Part shown: positions 4,269 through 10,398 of the stretch, piece after piece
How the letters are laid out: every line of letters begins with the position of its first letter
Numbering within the stretch: position 1 is the first letter of the stretch
NCBI GenBank assembly: GCA_030916835.1
Contig: JAUPWA010000049.1
Location: 1 to 10,837 of the forward strand
Source of the DNA: Patescibacteria group bacterium
GTDB taxonomy: Bacteria > Patescibacteriota > Minisyncoccia > Phycocordibacterales > SBAW01
Length of the DNA stretch: 10,837 bases
Direction: 5' to 3'
The notes under the pieces: model-generated
Database searches by the model: none
What the model saw: the letters and a program-made list of their open reading frames with translations, nothing else
What the model was told of the DNA's origin: nothing
Translations under genes and position numbers: made by a program

Positions 4269-4291
4269 CCCCGCCTCGGGCGGGGCTTTTT
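4269..4291 (+). terminator. Intrinsic terminator ending the accessory block
   Basis: A 7-bp GC stem ccccgcc/ggcgggg (4269-4275 with 4279-4285), a tcg loop and five T (4287-4291). The T-run is on the plus strand, so it serves rightward transcription and not the malic enzyme gene that ends 6 bp away on the other strand. Confidence 0.85.
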
Positions 4292-4296
4292 CGTCT

Positions 4297-5472
4297 CTAC
4301 TTAATTGCTTTGGCGACCGCTTTTGCTATTCCCTTTTCAAACGGCCCGGGGATTATTTTCTCTGCCGTGGGATGCTTCACGAGCGCAGCCAAGTTTTGCG
4401 CAGCTTTCAATTTCATCTCGTCAGTAATTTTTGACACCTTGTTGTTGAGCGCGCCACGAAACACACCCGGGAAGACGAGTGAATTATTAATTTGGTTTGG
4501 ATAGTCCGAGCGCCCAGTGGCCACAATAGCTGCCCCGCCCTGCAGTGCATCCTCGGGCATGATTTCAGGAATTGGGTTTGCGAGCGCAAAAACGATAGGG
4601 TGTGTATCCATCAGTTTTACTTGATCACTCGTCATGCTATTGGGTGCCGAGACACCGATGAATGCGTCAGCGCCCCCAAGTGCTTTTGAAAGATCACCCT
4701 CTACCCCCATCGGGTTCGTAATGGTCGCCAACTCCTGCTTAAACAGGTTGAGATCTTTGCGACGCTTATTGATGACACCCTTGCTGTCGAGCACGAGAAT
4801 ATCTTTGACGCCTCCGAGCAGCAAGAGTTTTGCTATAGCGGTGCCAGCCGCACCCGCGCCCGAGATGACGACGCGCATCTTTCTAAACTCACGCTTGGTG
4901 ACTTTCGCAGCATTTAGGAGTGCCGCATATACTGCTATCGCGGTGCCGTGTTGGTCGTCATGCATCACCGGGATGTTGAGCGCCTCTTTGACGCGCGCCT
5001 CGATTTCAAAACACTGCGGCGCAGCAAAATCTTCGAGGTTAATGCCACCAAATGCGGGAGCGATGTTGATGATCGTCTCTACTATCTCGTCGGTTTGTTG
5101 CGTCGAAAGCACGATAGGTACCGCGTCGACATCACCAAACGCTTTAAAGAGTGCAGCCTTCCCCTCCATCACCGGCAGCGCGCCATAGGGGCCAATGTTC
5201 CCGAGCCCTAACACCGCCGAGCCGTCAGAGATAACGGCGATGAGGCGCTTTTTGACCGTATACTCACGTGCAAGTTGCTGCTGCTCCTCAAGTGGTTTTT
5301 TGGTTTGCTTCGTGCCTGCGATTAGGGTTGAGACAGCAGCGACGCCAGGCGTATAGACGAGCGCGAGGTCTGCTCGATTTTTAACCGTCTGTGCTGGCAC
5401 GATGCGGATCTTGCCACCAAGCTTCTTGTGGAGGGCTATCGCTTTTTTGCTGATGTCCGGACTCTTCGCCAT
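4297..5472 (-). CDS. Malic enzyme, short bacterial type
   Basis: Oxidative decarboxylation of malate to pyruvate and CO2 with reduction of NAD(P). The 391-residue product is the short cytosolic form without a C-terminal phosphotransacetylase-like domain. Visible motifs: LVYTPGVA with catalytic Tyr40; LPVMEGKAALF with general-base Lys105; NLEDFAAPQCF (Glu147-Asp148) and MHDDQHGTA (Asp173) for the divalent metal; Rossmann loop GAGAAG (205-210) with an acidic residue after the second strand (LVLDSK), which favours NAD; then LANPIPEI and GRSDYPNQINNSLVFPGVFRGAL. The frame is open further upstream, but the ATG at 5472 fits the family N-terminus and lies just 7 bases after a good -10 box, so the message is probably leaderless. 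It is divergent from recG. In a fermentative cell it could supply pyruvate and reducing power. Confidence 0.95.
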   Translation of the reverse strand: MAKSPDISKKAIALHKKLGGKIRIVPAQTVKNRADLALVYTPGVAAVSTLIAGTKQTKKPLEEQQQLAREYTVKKRLIAVISDGSAVLGLGNIGPYGALPVMEGKAALFKAFGDVDAVPIVLSTQQTDEIVETIINIAPAFGGINLEDFAAPQCFEIEARVKEALNIPVMHDDQHGTAIAVYAALLNAAKVTKREFRKMRVVISGAGAAGTAIAKLLLLGGVKDILVLDSKGVINKRRKDLNLFKQELATITNPMGVEGDLSKALGGADAFIGVSAPNSMTSDQVKLMDTHPIVFALANPIPEIMPEDALQGGAAIVATGRSDYPNQINNSLVFPGVFRGALNNKVSKITDEMKLKAAQNLAALVKHPTAEKIIPGPFEKGIAKAVAKAIK

Positions 5473-5479
5473 GCATACG

Positions 5480-5507
5480 AGTATACCAGAGCTCGCTTTG
5501 GTATGAT
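5480..5507. promoter_or_regulatory. Divergent extended -10 promoters for malic enzyme and recG
   Basis: On the minus strand TGG-TATACT (-10 at 5480-5485) lies 7 bases before the malic enzyme ATG. On the plus strand TGG-TATGAT (-10 at 5502-5507) lies 6 bases before the recG ATG at 5514. Both would start transcription at or within a base or two of the ATG, giving leaderless messages. The two boxes are the arms of an inverted repeat (atacca/tggtat) with gagctc near the centre. No -35 boxes are evident, as usual for TGn promoters. Confidence 0.6.
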
Positions 5508-5513
5508 GTGCAC

Positions 5514-7772
5514 ATGCATGAAGGCGACCTACTCGCAAAGCACCTGCGACTCTCCAAAGACCACGCCCAAGCGCTTGAACGTCTGAGCATCAGGACCATT
5601 CGCGAGTTGCTGTACCACTTCCCCGCCCGCTACGAGCAGGCAGGTGGCGAGGCCGCAGTCGCAAACATTGCGCTTGGTGCTGAGGTCTCGCTCGTAGGAG
5701 TGCTTGAAAAATTAGAGACCAAGCGCTCCTGGAAGCGCAAGATCCCCATCTCTGAGGGCTACCTGCGCGACCAGTCGGGCAAGGTAAAACTTATGTGGTT
5801 TAACCAGCCCTACATTGCCAAGATGTACATGGATGGCACGACCGTAAAAGCGACCGGCAAGGTCACGGGCTCTGCCGGCAAACTCTACATCGCTAACCCC
5901 CATCTTGAAAAAGTGTCGCTTGATGAAAATGGATTGTTTCGTTCGGAGCAGAATTTTTCCAAAGAAAATGGTCTGGCCGAGCGAAGCGAGGAGATCCGAG
6001 GACCTTTTCGGAGGGAAAATTCTGCGGAGGGCGACTTATCTGTTGCGCACACGTTTTTTGCCATATATCCAGAGACCAAAGGGATTTCGTCATTGTGGTT
6101 TCGTCATGCGATTGAAAAAGTGTTAACGCAGTCACTGTTAGAAAGTGTTGAAGACCCCATCCCGCCTGAGATTTTAAAAAAATATAATTTACCCAGCCTC
6201 AGGAGCGCCTTGGTGTGGATACATGCGCCTGAAGAGCTGAAGCAGACGGTCGCCGCGCGCAAGCGCTTCGCGTTTGAAGAGATTTTTTATATCCAACTTA
6301 GCCGTGCCAAGGAGCGCGCACTGCAGGCCCATGAAAAAAGTTTTTCCATCGAAGCAACGCTAACAGAGATTGCTGCGTTCATGGAGAGCTTCCCTTTTAA
6401 GGCGACCGGTGCGCAGACCAAAGCTATTGAAACCATTTTGCATGATATGCGGGCCGGGCGCCCCATGTCGCGCCTACTCGAGGGTGACGTTGGCAGTGGC
6501 AAGACAGCAGTTGCAGCGACAGCGGCGTATGCCACGGTGCGCACCAAACCGCAGGGCTCGAAGGTCGGCACACTGCAGGTGGCCTACATGGCACCAACCG
6601 AAATTCTTGCTAAGCAGCACTTTGAGTCATTTATAAAATACTTTGAAGAGTACCCGATAAACATTGGCCTTATCACCGGCAGTGGCTGCTACAAATTTCC
6701 CTCAAAAGTTAATCGAGAAAAAGCCACTACCATTTCGCGCTCACAGTTGTTGAAGTGGGTTGCGAACGGCGAGATCCCCATAGTCATCGGTACGCACGCG
6801 CTCATAGAGAAGGCGGTGCAGTTTAAACACCTCGCACTCGTCGTCATAGACGAGCAGCACCGCTTTGGTACCAACCAGCGCAAAAAATTAGCACAAAAAA
6901 AAGGAGAAGTGAACCTGCCTGCCGGCAGGCAGGTCCCCCACCTGCTTTCAATGACCGCGACCCCCATCCCCCGCACACTCGCACTCACCGTCTACGGCGA
7001 CCTCGACCTCACGCTCATCGACCAAATGCCAGTGGGGCGCAAGCCGATAATTACCAAGATAGTAAAAAAGGAGGAGCGCGCAAACGCATATGCCGAAATT
7101 CGCACGCAGCTTGAGGCTGGCCGACAGGCGTATGTTATTTGCCCACGCATCGACGAGCCCGACCCAGACAAAGCGTTTGCCTTAATGGCTAAGTCAGTAA
7201 AGGAGGAGTCAAAGCGTTTAAAGAAGGACGTATTTCCTGAATACTCGATCGAAATCTTGCACAGCAAGATGCTGCCCAAAGACAAAGACGAGGTGATGGC
7301 AAAATTTGCAAACCACGAAATCGATATTTTGGTCGCCACCTCAGTGGTGGAGGTTGGTGTGAACGTACCCAATGCAACAGTGATTTTCATTGAGGGCGCA
7401 GAGCGCTTTGGGCTCTCGCAGCTCCACCAGCTGCGCGGCCGCGTGGTTCGCTCCAACCACCAAGCGTATTGCTACGTCTGCCCGGAGAGTAAAGGTGAGC
7501 AAACGACCGCGCGACTCAAGGCGCTCGTGACAGCAAAAAACGGGTTTGAACTCGCTGAGCAAGACCTTTTGCAGCGCGGGCCCGGCGAGCTCGCGGGTGG
7601 CAAACAGTCCGGCATTAGTGACATCGGCATGGAGGCACTCAAAAACTTAAAGCTCGTTGAGGCTGCGCGCAGCGAGGCGCAAACAATTATTAAAAACGAT
7701 GAACAGCTCCAAAAGCATCCCCTACTTAGCCGCGAGCTACAAGCACGAGCCAACACTCTTCATTTTGAGTAG
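5514..7772 (+). CDS. recG: ATP-dependent DNA helicase RecG
   Basis: RecG remodels stalled replication forks and Holliday junctions. At 752 residues it is longer than the E. coli enzyme (693), partly from two inserts. The N-terminal wedge/OB region covers about residues 1-250 (LLYHFPARYE; KLMWFNQPYI). Helicase motifs follow in order: Walker A GDVGSGKT (324-331), APTEILAKQH, DEQH with RFG (446-452), TATPIPRTLALT (481 on), the RecG-typical QAYVICPRIDEPD, HSKMLPKDKDEVM, VVEVGVNVPNAT (611 on), QLHQLRGRV (636 on) and the C-terminal RGPGELAGGKQSG (QSG at 698-700). All key residues are present. The GTG at 5508 is also open, but it lies directly after the -10 box, so I prefer the ATG at 5514. Two palindromic elements lie in frame, at about residues 146-171 and 468-474. 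Confidence 0.97.
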   Translation: MHEGDLLAKHLRLSKDHAQALERLSIRTIRELLYHFPARYEQAGGEAAVANIALGAEVSLVGVLEKLETKRSWKRKIPISEGYLRDQSGKVKLMWFNQPYIAKMYMDGTTVKATGKVTGSAGKLYIANPHLEKVSLDENGLFRSEQNFSKENGLAERSEEIRGPFRRENSAEGDLSVAHTFFAIYPETKGISSLWFRHAIEKVLTQSLLESVEDPIPPEILKKYNLPSLRSALVWIHAPEELKQTVAARKRFAFEEIFYIQLSRAKERALQAHEKSFSIEATLTEIAAFMESFPFKATGAQTKAIETILHDMRAGRPMSRLLEGDVGSGKTAVAATAAYATVRTKPQGSKVGTLQVAYMAPTEILAKQHFESFIKYFEEYPINIGLITGSGCYKFPSKVNREKATTISRSQLLKWVANGEIPIVIGTHALIEKAVQFKHLALVVIDEQHRFGTNQRKKLAQKKGEVNLPAGRQVPHLLSMTATPIPRTLALTVYGDLDLTLIDQMPVGRKPIITKIVKKEERANAYAEIRTQLEAGRQAYVICPRIDEPDPDKAFALMAKSVKEESKRLKKDVFPEYSIEILHSKMLPKDKDEVMAKFANHEIDILVATSVVEVGVNVPNATVIFIEGAERFGLSQLHQLRGRVVRSNHQAYCYVCPESKGEQTTARLKALVTAKNGFELAEQDLLQRGPGELAGGKQSGISDIGMEALKNLKLVEAARSEAQTIIKNDEQLQKHPLLSRELQARANTLHFE
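5949..6024 (+). repeat. In-frame palindromic insert in recG (N-terminal region)
   Basis: cagaatttt (5949-5957) pairs with aaaattctg (6016-6024), and inside it gaaaa-t-ggtc (5964-5973) with gaccttttc (6001-6009), around a 27-nt loop containing gagcgaagcgag. It encodes a charged low-complexity stretch of about 25 residues, QNFSKENGLAERSEEIRG and onward, rich in Arg and Glu. It lies between the OB-like wedge and the helicase core and has no counterpart in the E. coli RecG pattern I know. Confidence 0.65.
6913..6934 (+). repeat. 22-bp perfect palindrome inserted in recG
   Basis: Positions 6913-6923 are the exact reverse complement of 6924-6934 (centre ccgg, arms of cctgcctg type). It encodes LPAGRQV, in frame, in the loop between the DEQHRFG and TATPIPRT motifs, where RecG length varies. 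I recall this LPAGRQ-type peptide from many unrelated CPR proteins, which suggests a dispersed mobile palindrome; that is memory, not something shown here. Confidence 0.8.
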
Positions 7773-7781
7773 TAAAAGCGG

Positions 7782-7787
7782 TATATT
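7782..7787 (+). promoter_or_regulatory. -10 box for tRNA-Ile
   Basis: TATATT (5 of 6) ends 9 bases before the first base of the tRNA, placing the start within 2-3 nt of the mature 5' end. It lies in the short gap after the recG stop. Confidence 0.4.
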
Positions 7788-7796
7788 GAGCAGCGA

Positions 7797-7868
7797 GCGC
7801 GAGTAGCTCAATGGTAGAGCGGTCGTCTTATACACGACTGGTTCCAGGTTCGAGTCCTGGCTCGCGCA
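7797..7868 (+). tRNA. tRNA-Ile(TAT)
   Basis: A complete 72-nt cloverleaf: acceptor GCGCGAG/CTCGCGC, D arm GCTC-AATGGTA-GAGC, anticodon stem GTCGT/ACGAC with loop CTTATAC (anticodon TAT, 7829-7831), five-base variable loop TGGTT, T arm CCAGG-TTCGAGT-CCTGG, and discriminator A73. TAT reads the ATA isoleucine codon, a job most bacteria give to a CAT tRNA modified to lysidine. ATA codons are used in recG next door. CCA is not encoded. C38 in the loop is slightly unusual. Confidence 0.93.
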
Positions 7869-7889
7869 CAAAGTTTTAGTCCAACTACT

Positions 7890-7932
7890 ATACACAGGTT
7901 CGGTTCAGCCATGTCTCTGGCTCGCGCACAAA
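7890..7932 (+). repeat. Degenerate tandem copy of the tRNA-Ile 3' part
   Basis: At an exact 60-bp offset from the tRNA, the segment begins with the same tatacac as the anticodon loop and ends with a perfect 16-bp copy (7917-7932) of the T-stem, acceptor strand and flank (7857-7872). The middle has diverged and does not fold as a tRNA. It looks like a decayed partial duplication or an old attachment-site scar. Confidence 0.7.
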
Positions 7933-7941
7933 AAAATTATG

Positions 7942-7950
7942 TGCTAGTCT
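7942..7950 (+). promoter_or_regulatory. Weak extended -10 candidate for pyrD
   Basis: TGC-TAGTCT has the TGn extension but a poor -10 core. It sits 43 bp before the pyrD ATG. A fair ribosome binding site (GGAG, 7984-7987) follows. Confidence 0.25.
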
Positions 7951-7992
7951 CGCAGGTGGAGTTACGTACAACCAGCAGCCGATGGAGATCTT

Positions 7993-9033
7993 ATGCTGTA
8001 CAGGAAAATGATCGCCCCTATCATCTTCGCCCTTACTGAAGATGACCCCGAAAAAGCACACGAACTCGCCATACGAGTAATGACTCGGGTGCAGAATGTT
8101 CCACTTCTTCTACAGCTCATTGCCTTATGGTATCGCGCAAATGAAAACCCAAACCCCGTTAAAGTGGCCGGCATCCCATTCCCTAACCCCATTGGGCTGG
8201 CGGCTGGCTTTGATAAGCACGCCGAGATACTACTCTTCCTACAGGCACTTGACTTCGGGTTTATTGAGGTAGGCACCGCACTCCCATGCCCACAGGACGG
8301 CAACCCTCGACCACGCCAATTCAGAATTCCTGAAGACGGAGCCATAATCAATCGCAACGGATTCAACAGCCACGGGTGTGCAGCGGTTGCTGAACGTTTG
8401 AAAGATGTGCATCCCGACCTGCACATCCCACTCGGTATTTCATGCGGGAAGATGAAGGATACCCCTCTTGAGAAGGCGGCTGAGGACTACGCTACAGTCG
8501 CATCTCAAATTGGCACATTCGGTGCGTATATCGCAATCAATGTGAGCTCGCCAAATACGCCAGAGTTGCGCAGACTACAAGGCCGCGAATATCTGGAGAA
8601 TATTGTGTGCAGCGTGGTCCTGCAGTCCGCCGGAAAACCCGTGTTCGTGAAAATTTCACCCGATCTTACGGAAGAAGAGCTCGACATCACACTCGAAGCA
8701 ATCATACACGGTGGTGGAAAAGGTATTATCATTGGCAACACAACAACAGCACGACCTTCAAGAGGAACTGGTATTTTTAGGCGACAACCATCTCGCACCT
8801 ACGGTGAGTCTGGTGGTTTGAGTGGCCCTCTCCTCGAGGAGAGAGTACTTCCCCTTATTAAAAGGAGTCGCACACTGGAACCAAAGCTGCCTATTATAGG
8901 CGTCGGCGGAACATATGACAGAGATAGCGCCCAAAGAAAGTTCGACGCGGGCGCCAACTTGGTCCAACTGTTTACAGGATTAGTATATCGAGGGCCAGGC
9001 CTTATTACTGAATGCCGTAACGTCGAAATTTAA
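7993..9033 (+). CDS. pyrD: Dihydroorotate dehydrogenase, class 2 (quinone type)
   Basis: Oxidises dihydroorotate to orotate using FMN, the fourth step of pyrimidine synthesis. The 346 residues include the class 2 N-terminal membrane-associating helix pair (about 1-45; DPEKAHELAIRVM matches the usual DPE.AHE pattern). Motifs: GLAAGFDK (68-75), GNPRPRQFRIPEDGAIINRNGFN, NVSSPNTPELR with a Ser as catalytic base (185/186, the class 2 hallmark; class 1 uses Cys), VKISPDL (Lys220), GNTT (249 on), GGLSGPL, GVGG (303-306) and NLVQLFTGLVYRGPGLI for FMN phosphate. The usual GTVTPRPQ is GTALPCPQ here. GGAG five bases before the ATG sets the start. It is its own unit with a terminator; pyrC follows separately. 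A class 2 enzyme passes electrons to a quinone, so its acceptor in this cell is an open question. Confidence 0.95.
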   Translation: MLYRKMIAPIIFALTEDDPEKAHELAIRVMTRVQNVPLLLQLIALWYRANENPNPVKVAGIPFPNPIGLAAGFDKHAEILLFLQALDFGFIEVGTALPCPQDGNPRPRQFRIPEDGAIINRNGFNSHGCAAVAERLKDVHPDLHIPLGISCGKMKDTPLEKAAEDYATVASQIGTFGAYIAINVSSPNTPELRRLQGREYLENIVCSVVLQSAGKPVFVKISPDLTEEELDITLEAIIHGGGKGIIIGNTTTARPSRGTGIFRRQPSRTYGESGGLSGPLLEERVLPLIKRSRTLEPKLPIIGVGGTYDRDSAQRKFDAGANLVQLFTGLVYRGPGLITECRNVEI

Positions 9034-9065
9034 GCAGATCTTTAATCACCGTCTTGTGTTCTGCC

Positions 9066-9108
9066 GCCGCTCCCTGGCTTTGCCACGGGAGCGGCTCTTT
9101 CTTTTTTT
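9066..9108 (+). terminator. Intrinsic terminator after pyrD
   Basis: A 9-bp perfect GC-rich stem gccgctccc/gggagcggc (9066-9074 with 9087-9095) with a 12-nt loop, followed by a T-rich run (seven T at 9102-9108). Confidence 0.92.
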
Positions 9109-9142
9109 ATATTTATTCCCGCTTCCTTTCTCCCCCACTTTC

Positions 9143-9151
9143 TGATACGCT
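9143..9151 (+). promoter_or_regulatory. Extended -10 candidate for pyrC
   Basis: TGA-TACGCT lies between the pyrD terminator and pyrC, 57 bp before the start codon. The -10 core is imperfect and no -35 is clear, but a promoter is needed here because of the strong terminator upstream. Confidence 0.35.
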
Positions 9152-9207
9152 CGACCGTGGACTAGAGTTCGTCTACAGCGTCAACACCAAGCATAGAGGA
9201 TCTTACC

Positions 9208-10338
9208 GTGAAGATCACAATCGATACTTCGACCAACAGCAGGACTATCGAGCTTAAGAAACCCGTCTGTACTCACCAACACGTGCGGACAGAGGCAACG
9301 CTCGAGCTGGTAGTGCCAATGATCGCTCGCCGCTTCCGAGCAGCAATCATCATGCCGAATCTCAAACCACCGGTGACAACCTTCACCCATCTCGAGCAGT
9401 ACAAAGAGATAATCCATCGAGCCAACACCACGGGTCACCTGTTTACTCCAATGATGACTCTATACCTCACGGACAACCTCAACCCTGGCGAGGTTGATCT
9501 TTGCGGGCATCATGCGGTGAAATACTACCCTCGCGGTTTAACCACCAACAGTGCCGATGGAGTTGAAAATCCTCAGGCTTTATGGTCGAAAGGTTCAAAA
9601 CCACATCAAGTATTGCGGCTCCTTGCTTCCACTGGAAAAGTGCTGATCCTCCATGCAGCCGACGGTTTTGCGCGAGAAGGCGTGATTGTGCGAGGCACTC
9701 AGTATCATGCCGACGAAGAACTTGATCCGTACGACCAAGAGCCACACTTCATGCGGGAAACCTTACCTCGTATTATCGACGCCCACCCTGAACTGAAGAT
9801 TGAGGTGGCTCATCTTTCAACCAAGGAAGGTGCTGAGTTTATGCAGAAAAACGGTGGGAAAAGGTTGGGTTGCTCTATTACCTGCCACCACCTGCTCAAC
9901 GACCGCCGAGATGTCATGAGAGGAGGGTTTCGTCCACATCTCGACTGGCGGCCAGTAATTCAGCCGAAAGACAACACTCAAGCATTACAAGAACTGTGCT
10001 TCAGTGGGCATCCGTTTGTTTGGCTAGGGATGGACTCTGCGCCGCATCCACGAAAAGTAAAAGAGGCGGCCTGTTGCGCAACAGGCGTATTAACTGCGCA
10101 TGCCGGGATTGAACTGTATGCAGAAGCGTTCGAGACCTTTGGTGCACTAGACCAGCGTTTCGAAAACTTTGCGAGCAATAATGCTGCAAACTTTTACGGA
10201 CTAGCTGATACAGACACGACCATTACTTTGGTAAACAAACCTTGGAAGGTTCGTGGTTCATATCTCAGCGGTAACCCCGATGAGGAGATTATCCCCTATC
10301 GGCTCGGCGAGGAAGTGCTCTGGAGGCTTGTCGAATAA
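9208..10338 (+). CDS. pyrC: Dihydroorotase, class II
   Basis: Closes carbamoyl-aspartate to dihydroorotate, the step before PyrD. The 376-residue product follows E. coli-type PyrC throughout. Metal and substrate residues are all present: His23 and His25 with Arg27 (HQHVR), Asn51 (MPN), carboxylated Lys105 (KYYP), the flexible-loop TTNS (112-115), His149, His202 (AHLSTKE) and Asp276 (MDSAPHPRKVKE). GGFRPHLDWRPVIQ and NFYGL are further family signatures. The start is GTG with AGAGGA seven bases upstream. The usual DWHLHLRDG is reduced to CTHQHVRTE, which keeps the ligands but not the flanking residues. It is a single-gene unit between two terminators, so pyrC and pyrD could be regulated independently. 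Confidence 0.96.
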   Translation: MKITIDTSTNSRTIELKKPVCTHQHVRTEATLELVVPMIARRFRAAIIMPNLKPPVTTFTHLEQYKEIIHRANTTGHLFTPMMTLYLTDNLNPGEVDLCGHHAVKYYPRGLTTNSADGVENPQALWSKGSKPHQVLRLLASTGKVLILHAADGFAREGVIVRGTQYHADEELDPYDQEPHFMRETLPRIIDAHPELKIEVAHLSTKEGAEFMQKNGGKRLGCSITCHHLLNDRRDVMRGGFRPHLDWRPVIQPKDNTQALQELCFSGHPFVWLGMDSAPHPRKVKEAACCATGVLTAHAGIELYAEAFETFGALDQRFENFASNNAANFYGLADTDTTITLVNKPWKVRGSYLSGNPDEEIIPYRLGEEVLWRLVE

Positions 10339-10344
10339 CGCCAA

Positions 10345-10386
10345 CCGCCCGGTTCCGCAATGCGGAACGGGGCGGATTCTTTTTTT
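10345..10386 (+). terminator. Intrinsic terminator after pyrC
   Basis: A 14-position stem (10345-10358 with 10362-10375) with one mismatch and a 3-nt loop, followed by a T-run (10380-10386). It lies between convergent pyrC and ftsH; leftward it lacks a good T-run. Confidence 0.9.
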
Positions 10387-10398
10387 ATTATGCGAATT

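Larger units (their letters stand above)
2263..4291 (+). ncRNA. Candidate ~2-kb structured RNA locus
   Basis: Seen: a strong promoter, a terminator at the far end, and between them an unusual number of strong local helices. Examples are 2792-2820 (11 bp), 2905-2927 (8 bp), 3075-3099 (8 bp), 3171-3204 (11 of 13), 3200-3246 (9 bp), 3466-3512 (11 bp with a bulge plus a 7-bp inner stem), 3551-3575 (8 bp) and 3664-3688 (11 bp, 3-nt loop). The 5' segment 2300-2313 is perfectly complementary to 4224-4237, and GTGCTG (2287-2292) to CAGCAC (4252-4257), so both ends could be clamped together. Long open frames occur on both strands with similar lengths, as expected if many are not coding. It matches no RNA family I know (not tmRNA, RNase P, SRP or rRNA). 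Against: a strong hairpin with a T-run at 2362-2402 may end the transcript early, and two ORFs inside have good ribosome binding sites. Confidence 0.42.

Noticed and set aside
5473..5538. Upstream extension of malic enzyme to 5538
   Set aside because: It would overlap the recG start and both promoters and has no family likeness; ATG at 5472 is typical.
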